Origin: Marinoscillum sp040222955
Lineage (GTDB): Bacteria > Bacteroidota > Bacteroidia > Cytophagales > Cyclobacteriaceae
Assembly (NCBI RefSeq): GCF_040222955.1
Contig: NZ_JAVKCA010000007.1
Span: 682,001-746,000, forward strand
Direction: 5' to 3'
Length of the DNA: 64,000 nt
In this document: in pieces, positions 36,247-44,700 of the stretch
Numbering within the stretch: position 1 is the stretch's first letter
How the letters are laid out: the number at the start of each line of letters is the position of its first letter
The notes under the pieces: model-generated
What the model saw: only the letters and a program-made list of their open reading frames with translations
Databases searched by the model: none
Told to the model about the DNA's origin: nothing
Program-made: the position numbers and the translations under genes

Positions 36247-36276
36247 TTTGTATCAAATTTTAGAATTTGTATCAAA
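36247..36276. promoter_or_regulatory. Two direct TTTGTATCAAA repeats upstream of the locus A transport operon
   Basis: The 11-bp sequence TTTGTATCAAA occurs exactly at 36247-36257 and 36266-36276, start to start 19 bp. Each copy is itself nearly palindromic (TTTG/CAAA). They lie 156-185 bp upstream of the MFS start in the only sizeable gap of the locus. This fits a binding site for the dimeric AraC output domain of the neighbouring hybrid regulator, but that is inference. Confidence 0.4.
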
Positions 36277-36365
36277 AACCGCCTAAGTCAAGAACGATCT
36301 TGTCATGAATGGGACATAGACACCCACAAGAGGTTAATAGATTCCGGAGAAAAGTGAGGGGATTT

Positions 36366-39107
36366 TTAAGAGTTTACCCGATTTTGACGGTATTCGCTCG
36401 GCGAGATATCAAATTTTGACTTGAAAGTAGACGAAAAATAAGATGGGGATGAAAAGCCAACCTCATAGCATATTTCACCAATGCTTTTATCTGTAGTACT
36501 TAGGAGGTATTTAGCCTTTTTTAAACGCACAGTAGTGATATAATCATTTACACTGTAGCCGAGCATAGCTTTCACTTTTCTGTAGAGTTGAATTCGGGAA
36601 AGCCCCAGCGATTCGCAAATCACATTTACATCGAGTGACTGATCGGCAATGTTTTGCTCAACCACCGCAGTGAAGTCATTGACAAACTTCTTGTTGAGCT
36701 TACCCTCACTCCGCTGAGACTGATCTGAAGGTATTTCGTGAAGGTAATGCTCACGTAATTTCGCCCTATTGGCCAATGTGGTTTTGATTCGCTCCGACAA
36801 GAACCTGAAACTAAATGGTTTAGTGATGTAATCATCGGCACCCTCTCTCACACCCTCTACCCGCTCCTCCTCAGAACTACTGGCCGTCATGATGATAAAG
36901 GGGATGTGAGCAGTACGAACATCAGATTTCATCTTGGCCAGGATATCACGCCCCCCCAGCTTGGGCAGCATCAAATCACTCAGAATCAAATCAGGAATTT
37001 GCTCTTTGGCAAGTGTTACACCAGCTTCCCCATCTTTAGCCCATAGCACCTTGTAAGATTCGGCCAGTTTCCGTCTCAAAAACGCAGCCAGCTCTTGATT
37101 GTCCTCAATAATCAAAATGGTAAACTCATGATCAGAAGTAGAATCCTCCTCTCCTTCTTCATAACCAAAACCCTCTTCGATCTCATGGTCATTGACCCAC
37201 TGATCCCCATCGCTACTCAACTGCTCTGCACTGAAGTGTGAATCTCCCATTTTCAACCTTACTTCAAAAGTAGTCCCAACATCCTCCTGACTCGAAATCT
37301 CAATCGAACCATCATGCATGGCGATCAATTCTCTTGAAAGTGCGAGCCCTAATCCTGTTCCATCAGCCCTTGAGTCATCTCCCTGATAGTACCTATCAAA
37401 CGCCCGGGCCCGCTGATCCTTACTCATACCCATTCCGGTATCGGTAAGCTTTATGACAACTTCATTTTTTTCAGGCTCTGACAATAGCATCACTTTTATG
37501 GTGCCGCCTGAAGGGGTAAACTTGAAAGCGTTAGATAGGAGGTTAAAAAACACTTTATCGATCATCGTTTTATCTACCCAGAGATCAATCCGGTCTTCCG
37601 GACTGTCGAATATCAGGGTATACCGACCCTTCTTAGCCAGATTTCTGAAAGAATCAGTAATCTCCTTTAGAAATCCCACCAGCTCCGTCTTTGATGCCCG
37701 GACTTTCATTCTTCCATTTTCTATCTTTTGAAAGTCCATCAGCTGGTTGACTAACCCGGTCAGACGCTTAACATTTCTCTTAGCAAGCTCCAGATCCTTT
37801 TTCATAAAACCTGTGAGGGCATTGCTGCTATGGAGCTCATCCAAAGGCCCCTGGATCAGGGTAAGGGGTGTTTTCAATTCGTGAGAGATGTTGGCGAAAA
37901 ACTGTATTTTGCTTTGATTGGCTTTGTTCACCTGCTGGGACATCTCCATCACTTCCGATTTTTGTCTGGACACCTCCTCGTTTCTCTTCTTTAAGCTCTT
38001 GTTAATCTCTCTTCTTTCCCTTAGGAGCTTCAGGGTAAAGGCAAAAGACAAGGCACTGATCACAAATAACACTGCAATGACATATAAAATGTATTGCTGA
38101 TTCTTATAGACCACCCTTTGCTGGTCAATTCTCTCAGCCAGTCGATTAATATCCGACTCATGCGCCAGGATCTTATTGGTCTGCATGCGCATCACATGTA
38201 CATTTGAACTATCTATAACTGTAGTGACCAACTCATTGTCTTTATCATACGGTCTGCCATGTAAAATATCGGAAGCGATCTGAATGGCTACATCTCCGCC
38301 TGTGGGGTACAGTAGTGAGGCCTTTAAGATGCCTGATGTCACATAATCAATTCCCCCGCCAGGCCCTGAGAGCGCATCCACTCCGATGATCTCCAGTGTT
38401 CCACCGGGAGCTAACTCCCGATAGCTCTCATAGGCAGCAAAAGCCATGATATCATTATGGGCAAAAGCCAGATCAAATGAATTACCGCCTTCCACAAGTT
38501 CAACAAAACGCTTTCGGGCAGTCTCCTCCCCACCCCACTCACCTTCTATTTCCGTCACCTCTATTCGAGGAAAGGTTTTAATCTGGTCACGGAACCCATT
38601 GTGTCTCTCTATAAAGGGTGTGGATCCCTTCAACCCCTTGATTTCCAGCACTTTTCCCTGCCCATCCAATAGGCTGGCAATGTAAGTAGCTGCTATTTTG
38701 CCAATCTTATAATTATTAGCTCCTACGTAAGCTGTGTAGAAATTGGAGTTGGTCTTTCGATCAATCAGTATAACGGGGATACCGCTCCTATACGCCTGAT
38801 CAACGCTGCGGGTCACCGGCTCTGCCTCATTGGGAGAGATAATCAGCAAATCCACACCCATTTCCACAAGTTCATTGATGTGCTTGTTTTGAGCGTCATT
38901 GTCTCCCTGAGCATCCTTGATCACCAAATGCATGTCTCCATGAAACGAAAGCTCTCTTTGCATTTCAGATTGCATCGTCTTTCTCCAGCTATCAAACGAG
39001 GTACATTGGGAAAAGCCAACGAGGTATTCTTTATCCTTGACCTGCGGTTTGCATGCCAACAAAAGCACTGAAAGCAAAAAGACTATCGTCTGAAAAGAAT
39101 ACTTCAA
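36366..39107 (-). CDS. Hybrid two-component system regulator with periplasmic sugar-binding sensor (locus A)
   Basis: A 913-residue single-chain sensor and transcription factor. Residues 1-19 are a signal segment ending LLLAC. About 28-310 are a type-1 periplasmic-binding-protein sensor (YLVGFSQCTSFDSWRKTM ... DLLIISPNEAEPVT ... PVILIDRKTNS). The membrane helix is at about 338-362. HisKA has phospho-acceptor His409 (FFANISHELKTPLTL); HATPase has NLLSNAFKFT and GTGLGLAL. The receiver (about 664-780) has Asp711 in DLILSDLMLP, and an AraC helix-turn-helix occupies about 810-910 (GYSVNDYITTVRLKKAKYLL...). This domain order matches BT1754, the fructose-sensing regulator of the B. thetaiotaomicron levan locus, so fructose sensing is likely. 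Confidence 0.93.
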   Translation of the reverse strand: MKYSFQTIVFLLSVLLLACKPQVKDKEYLVGFSQCTSFDSWRKTMQSEMQRELSFHGDMHLVIKDAQGDNDAQNKHINELVEMGVDLLIISPNEAEPVTRSVDQAYRSGIPVILIDRKTNSNFYTAYVGANNYKIGKIAATYIASLLDGQGKVLEIKGLKGSTPFIERHNGFRDQIKTFPRIEVTEIEGEWGGEETARKRFVELVEGGNSFDLAFAHNDIMAFAAYESYRELAPGGTLEIIGVDALSGPGGGIDYVTSGILKASLLYPTGGDVAIQIASDILHGRPYDKDNELVTTVIDSSNVHVMRMQTNKILAHESDINRLAERIDQQRVVYKNQQYILYVIAVLFVISALSFAFTLKLLRERREINKSLKKRNEEVSRQKSEVMEMSQQVNKANQSKIQFFANISHELKTPLTLIQGPLDELHSSNALTGFMKKDLELAKRNVKRLTGLVNQLMDFQKIENGRMKVRASKTELVGFLKEITDSFRNLAKKGRYTLIFDSPEDRIDLWVDKTMIDKVFFNLLSNAFKFTPSGGTIKVMLLSEPEKNEVVIKLTDTGMGMSKDQRARAFDRYYQGDDSRADGTGLGLALSRELIAMHDGSIEISSQEDVGTTFEVRLKMGDSHFSAEQLSSDGDQWVNDHEIEEGFGYEEGEEDSTSDHEFTILIIEDNQELAAFLRRKLAESYKVLWAKDGEAGVTLAKEQIPDLILSDLMLPKLGGRDILAKMKSDVRTAHIPFIIMTASSSEEERVEGVREGADDYITKPFSFRFLSERIKTTLANRAKLREHYLHEIPSDQSQRSEGKLNKKFVNDFTAVVEQNIADQSLDVNVICESLGLSRIQLYRKVKAMLGYSVNDYITTVRLKKAKYLLSTTDKSIGEICYEVGFSSPSYFSSTFKSKFDISPSEYRQNRVNS

Positions 39108-39273
39108 GTAATTTGAATAGTTAAGGCGTCACAAAGATGCTATTTATGGGTCATCCCATTTTGAAAAAACATTAAAAATATCATTTTTTCAGAATCATCA
39201 AATAGAATTACCCAATATACCACTTTAGTGAATTCACACAGATATAGGTAAGCACCGAGCTAAATCCCTACCC
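39108..39273. promoter_or_regulatory. Gap between fructan loci A and B, probable promoter of the locus A regulator
   Basis: A 166-bp AT-rich stretch between the fructokinase copy B stop and the locus A regulator start, both minus strand. It should hold the end of the locus B transcript and the promoter of the regulator. No clear terminator hairpin or mobile-element end was seen. Confidence 0.4.
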
Positions 39274-40173
39274 TCAACCCGCACTCAATATCTCGATCTT
39301 CCGCCTGAACTGCTCCGGATAGATCGGAATGGCACCACTTTCAGACACCACAAAACCACCCACCAGATTGCCAATGCGTGCCGATTTTCTAGGATCTTTA
39401 GTCCTTAGATAGGTATTCAGAAAGGCCGCACAAAATGCATCGCCCGCTCCGACACTGTCTTTTACCAGCATCATTTTAGCACTTACCTTGTAGTGTTCGC
39501 TACGGGTGCGGATCACACAACCCTGCCCCCCACCAGTGATAATCAGCAAATCGATGTTTGGATAATCCGCAAGAAGCCGAACCGTGAAATCGTCCTGACT
39601 CATCTCCGCCTCATAGAGCAATGAGCTCAACACCCTCACCTCTTCATCATTCATCTTGGCTATCGTACAGTAGCCAAATGAAGACTCAATCACCTCTTTG
39701 GCATAGGCATCCCGGCGCAAATTCACATCATAAAATATGGTATTGAACGATCCTCTGGCCATGATGAAATCCATCGCTGCTTTGGATACGGGGTGTCGCT
39801 GGGCGAGCGTACCGAAGTAAAATGCCCCATATTCGCTCAGTTTGGCTGTATCTATGCCGGACTGCTCAATGTAGTCATAAGCGACATCATTTCTGATGCG
39901 GTAGGTGGGCTGACCCTCCTCTAAAAACACCATCACCCGACCAGTGAGGTGGCTATTTCGCTGCACAAAATCCTGACCCACGCCGAGTTTGATCATCTCC
40001 TCCACGGCCTGATCGCCAAGTTTATCTGTACCAACAGCCGTGACAATAGACGCCTCTCGACCACACTGCACCATATGTGCTGCGAAATTGACCGGCGCTC
40101 CGCCAAAATGTTTATATCCTTCAATGAAATCCCATAATACTTCTCCAAAGGCCAATACTTTCGTGTTTTCCAT
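39274..40173 (-). CDS. PfkB-family fructokinase, copy B
   Basis: A 299-residue cytoplasmic sugar kinase with GEVLWDF, FGGAPVNFAAHMVQCG and DSVGAGDAFCAAFL (catalytic Asp245). It is the last gene of fructan locus B, 13 bp after a lipoprotein GH32 gene, and close enough for translational coupling. It is about 95% identical in protein to the copy at 21968-22867, and similarity at DNA level covers the coding region only: flanks on both sides are unrelated. Differences concentrate in the last third of the protein. Fructose as substrate is inferred from the GH32 context. Confidence 0.93.
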   Translation of the reverse strand: MENTKVLAFGEVLWDFIEGYKHFGGAPVNFAAHMVQCGREASIVTAVGTDKLGDQAVEEMIKLGVGQDFVQRNSHLTGRVMVFLEEGQPTYRIRNDVAYDYIEQSGIDTAKLSEYGAFYFGTLAQRHPVSKAAMDFIMARGSFNTIFYDVNLRRDAYAKEVIESSFGYCTIAKMNDEEVRVLSSLLYEAEMSQDDFTVRLLADYPNIDLLIITGGGQGCVIRTRSEHYKVSAKMMLVKDSVGAGDAFCAAFLNTYLRTKDPRKSARIGNLVGGFVVSESGAIPIYPEQFRRKIEILSAG

Positions 40174-40186
40174 TTGCTTATAAATT

Positions 40187-41674
40187 TTAGAGTTCTACCT
40201 GATCAGATTTTAAAGAAGACATTTTCACATCCAATCCTTCCGTAAATGAAATGGACGTATATACCTCATTGGGAAACATCAGATCTGTCATCACCACCAG
40301 TCCGTCATTTACAAAGACCTCTATGGAAGATTTATCCATAAAAATCTGAAGCTTTTCTATCTCTACATCCGGCAAAGGTGCTTTATGAACAGACGCAAAT
40401 AAATCATTAAAATCAGAGAGGCCTGATGATGTTCTATCAATGAGCAATTCATCTTTAGACAGAGAAATAGTGAGCTTTTCAGCCATGTTATTTTCGAAGA
40501 TCAACTCCAATCCCGACTCAGGAATATTGGACAGTTCCAACTTGTAGGCCGCAGATTCGAGCTGACCACCCGAATCAATAGAACTTGATGTCTCAAAGTG
40601 CTCGCCGAGTTCCTCTACTGGCATCGACTGCAAAATGGGCTGATCATTGATCGTGAGCAGCTTCAGTTCTCGTGGTAAGGTCATAGCGCTTCTCCAGTTA
40701 TCGGTAGGCACGGCTACAGCGTACTGCCAGTTACTCATCCATCCCAAAAACAACCTACGCCCATCTGACTCAGGCACATCAGACCAGGTCACTCCGGCGT
40801 AGTTGTCCGCTCCATAATCTACCCATCGGATAGTAGAATCACCAGGTGTAAATACAGATCCATCAAAATCGCCCACAAAATACTGGGTAGCCGAACCTCC
40901 CTGTGGCCCTCCCGGATTGATGCTCACCAGCATCACCCATTTTTCAGTTTCATTTTCGTCCGTCAAAGGAAAAAGGTCTGGGCATTCCCATACGCCTCCA
41001 TGGGCCCCAATAGACTGACCAAATTCACTTTCCAACTTCCATTCTTTTAGGTCTGGAGAAGAATAAATATTCACATGATCTTTCACTGCTAAGATCATCG
41101 TCCATTGCTGGAACTCTTCGTTCCATGATACTTTTGGGTCTCTGAAATCTATGATCCCCGGATTGTCCAAAACAGGGTTTTGTTGATATTTGGTCCAACT
41201 TCTTCCCCTATCCAGGCTATATGCGATTCCCTGGGTTTGAAAATCAATTCTTCGGGCATCGGCTCCAACCGGATCATGATAGGTATAGATAGCTACCATT
41301 GGTGGGTTGTCCCTGGTTCCAAAACCTGAGGTGTTTTGCCAATCGATGACCGCACTACCGCTAAAAATATAACCCAGAGAGTCTGGATATAAGGCAATAG
41401 GCAGATGCTCCCAGTTGACCATATCCTCAGAGACGGCATGCCCCCAATGCATAGGCCCCCAAACATTGCTGTCGGGAAAATGCTGATAAAAAAGATGATA
41501 CTCTCCTTCAAAATAGACCATTCCATTTGGATCATTCATCCATTTAGCAGGGGGTGTGAAATGATAAGCCGGTCGGTATTCCTCTCCTCCGCTTAGTTTG
41601 ATCGGCTCCTTCTGCTGAACAGTAGAAGCACAACCGTAAAAAATGATCGCAAATAGAATGGTGCTATATTTCAT
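40187..41674 (-). CDS. GH32 fructan hydrolase, lipoprotein (locus B)
   Basis: A 495-residue lipoprotein (signal ends IIFYGC). Canonical GH32 catalytic blocks are complete: KWMNDPNGMVYF with nucleophile Asp48, GPMHWGHAVSEDMVNWEHL, IDFRDPKVSW, and GGVWECPDLF with the acid/base Glu. The C-terminal sandwich includes QIFMDKSSIEVFVNDGL. It is the counterpart of the locus A enzyme at 24603-26114, but here it sits directly before the kinase. It probably releases fructose from oligosaccharides in the periplasm. The 104-bp gap upstream holds a large nested hairpin. Confidence 0.94.
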   Translation of the reverse strand: MKYSTILFAIIFYGCASTVQQKEPIKLSGGEEYRPAYHFTPPAKWMNDPNGMVYFEGEYHLFYQHFPDSNVWGPMHWGHAVSEDMVNWEHLPIALYPDSLGYIFSGSAVIDWQNTSGFGTRDNPPMVAIYTYHDPVGADARRIDFQTQGIAYSLDRGRSWTKYQQNPVLDNPGIIDFRDPKVSWNEEFQQWTMILAVKDHVNIYSSPDLKEWKLESEFGQSIGAHGGVWECPDLFPLTDENETEKWVMLVSINPGGPQGGSATQYFVGDFDGSVFTPGDSTIRWVDYGADNYAGVTWSDVPESDGRRLFLGWMSNWQYAVAVPTDNWRSAMTLPRELKLLTINDQPILQSMPVEELGEHFETSSSIDSGGQLESAAYKLELSNIPESGLELIFENNMAEKLTISLSKDELLIDRTSSGLSDFNDLFASVHKAPLPDVEIEKLQIFMDKSSIEVFVNDGLVVMTDLMFPNEVYTSISFTEGLDVKMSSLKSDQVEL

Positions 41675-41710
41675 GTGTATAAGTTTATTTTAATGGGTCA
41701 CATGAAATTC

Positions 41711-41765
41711 GCATAGACTTTATTCAACCCGCGGGTTGCCTCCGCCTGATGTCTAAAGTCTATGC
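41711..41765 (-). terminator. Nested intercistronic palindrome (locus B)
   Basis: Outer arms GCATAGACTTTA (41711-41722) and TAAAGTCTATGC (41754-41765) are a perfect 12-bp pair. Inside lies a second perfect palindrome, CAACCCGCGGGTTG (41725-41738). The element lies between the 1,787-residue GH32-like gene and the lipoprotein GH32 gene. No T-run follows. It could be an mRNA processing or stability element, or a dispersed palindromic repeat of this genome. Confidence 0.45.
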
Positions 41766-41778
41766 TCCTTTCAATAGT

Positions 41779-44700
41779 TTATCGTTTAATTATTCTAAAA
41801 ACATGCTTTTGACTGTCCGTAGTTACCATCACCAGGTACATTCCAGGGTTCAGTGCCCGAACATCCAGTGTTGAGCCCGTCAGCGTTTGATTTCTGACTT
41901 CTCTACCATCCATAGACAGAATGCTCAACTCATATACCGACTCCTTAGGTAAATCCAAATGCAACTCATCAGTCACAGGGTTTGGATATACCCTCAAGAC
42001 AATCGTTTCCTCCACCTTTTCAAGCTCTTCGGTAATTCGCGCTGTTGCGTTTCCTACAGTAGGGATGATCAGGTTATCAAGGTTGATATGCCCCCATCCA
42101 CCGGTAGCATTATCTACCAACTTCAGATAGCACTCGGTGCCCACAAATGCGGAAGCATCAAATTGCTTCTGTATGTAATCCTCACTGTCGTTATTGTCAC
42201 CAGTGGCTTTCATCAGTACGGCACCATCTGACTTACGAACAAGTGCCAGATAGACGGTGTTAAAATCAAATCCTCCACCGATCAAAAAAGTAATGATTCC
42301 ATTTCCACCCAGTGTAAAATCGGCGGTTTGAAGGGTGCCTGTATCGGCATCACTTCCAGACTGCACGGACCACAAGTGATAAGTACCCTGTGGATTGAAT
42401 GGGCCTCCCCATCCCCAGTTCACTGCATTGGTAGCATCGGCTGAGACAAATGCATTTCCTGTGGAGGTCCAGCCAGAAAGGTTGCCCGACTCAAAGTCAT
42501 AAACCAGATATTGCTGCGCCTCTACAGTGACACTTGCCTGATCAGAGAAAGCTCCTTCGTTGGTGGTGACCGTGATCGTAGCACTCCCCGAAGCTATTGC
42601 TGTAACCGTACCATTTGCGTCTACTGTGGCCACATTGGTATTGGACGAACTCCAACTTACTCCCTGATTGGAAGCTCCTACTGGCAGTACAGTAGCTGTA
42701 AAAGTGGTACTGTGGCCCTCTGTCAAAATCACAGAAGCCTGGTCAAGATCGACCCCAGTCACAGACACGCTGGCTACCGGAATCCTTACATTGTCCAGGT
42801 TAATATGCCCCCATCCGCCGGTGGAATTGTCCACTAGTTTGAGGTAACATTCTGTACCCACATAGTCTACAGCATTAAACTGCCTTGTGGCATAGGCTTC
42901 ACTGTCATTATTATCTCCAGTGACTTTCATCAGTACAGCACCGTCAGATTTGCGAACTAGCGCCAGATAGAGGGTATTGAGATCAAATCCTCCACCGATC
43001 ATAAAGGTGATCACGCCATTTCCATCCAATATAAAATCCTGAGACTGCATAGTACCAGTATCTGCATCACCACCTGACTTGACAGACCACAAATGATAGC
43101 TGCCCTGCTGATTGAATGGGCCTCCCCATCCCCAATTGACATCAGTGGTTACATCACCTGTGACAAAAGCGCTGCCAGTAGTCGTCCATCCGCTGAGGTT
43201 TCCAGACTCAAAATCATAAACCAGATAATCCTGGGCCACCACAGTTGCTGTAGCCTGTGCAGTAAATCCACCATCTATTGTAGTCGCTGTTATTGTGGCT
43301 GTTCCGGCAGACACTCCGGTGACTACCCCGTCATTGACAGTGGCCACACTAGTATTTGAAGAATTCCAACATATGTCTTGGTTAGTAGAATTCGCAGGTG
43401 TCACTGTTGCTACCAGACTCTTTGAGGCCCCGGCGGTGAGTGTAAGCGAGCTGGCATTTAATGACACTCCTGTAGCTGGCACATTATTATTGCCAATAGG
43501 CACCACCAGGTTATCCAGGTTGATGTGTCCCCATCCACCTGTAGAATTATCCACAAGTCTGACATAACACTCCACGCCAATGTAAGCCGAAGCATCGAAT
43601 TGTTTGGAGACATAATTCTCACTGTCGTTATCATCTCCGGTCGCTTTCATCAACTCCACTCCATCAGACTTTCTCACCAGAGCGAGGTAGACAGTATTGA
43701 TATCAAAACCACCACCAATCATGAAAGTAATAATACCGTCTCCGCCAATCACAAAATCCTGAGACCTTAACGATCCGGTCTCTGTGTCGCTCCCAGAGCT
43801 GACTCCCCAAAGATGATAGCTACCTTGTGGTGTAAATGGGCCTCCCCAGCCCCAGTTTGCTGCCGTGGTAACGTCCGCATTGACAAATGCTGTACCAGAT
43901 ATGGTCCAACCAGTAAGGTCACCACTTTCAAAGTCATAGATCAGAAACTCCTGATTAGACACCGTCACGGTGGCCTGCTCTGTGAATCCGCCATCGGCAG
44001 TAGTCACCGTCACTACCGCCTGACCAGTGGCCACAGCAGTGACCAAACCTGCACTGCTCACAGTAGCTACCCCCGTGTTGCTTGAAGACCAGGTCACCGA
44101 TTGATTGGCTGCATTGGAAGGACTTACCGTAGCCGCTAAAGCGAAGGTTGCCTGTGGTGCCAAAGTCAAAGCGGTTTGATTGAGCGAAACGCCTGTAGCT
44201 GCTATCGGTGTTCCGGACTGAATAGGAATCCGTACATCATCAAGGTTCAAATGCCCAAATCCTCCGGTAGAATTGTCCACCGCTTTGAGGTAGCAGACTG
44301 TACCCAGTGCGGCAGATCCATCAATGACCACTTTGGAATAGGTCTCATGGTTATTGGCTGTCACTTTCGCAAGTAGCGCATCATCAGAGGCACGATAAAG
44401 GCCCACAAAAAGGTTGTTGATGTCATTTCCTCCACCTATCAAAAGTTCGATTTGGCCATGGGATCCCAATGTGAAATTGCTTGTAGTAAGAGATCCTACC
44501 TGTCCATCTCCTCCATCTTTAAAACCATGCAAGTGATAGGTACCCTGATGCTGGAATAGGCCTCCCCACCAGGCAGTGTCACTCGTGACATCTGCAGTGT
44601 CGAAAGCTGCACCTGCTACAGTCCAGCCTGAAAGATTACCACTCTCAAAATCATACACCAGATAAGTTGGTGCATCTGAAACAGTCACTTCGCATGTAGC

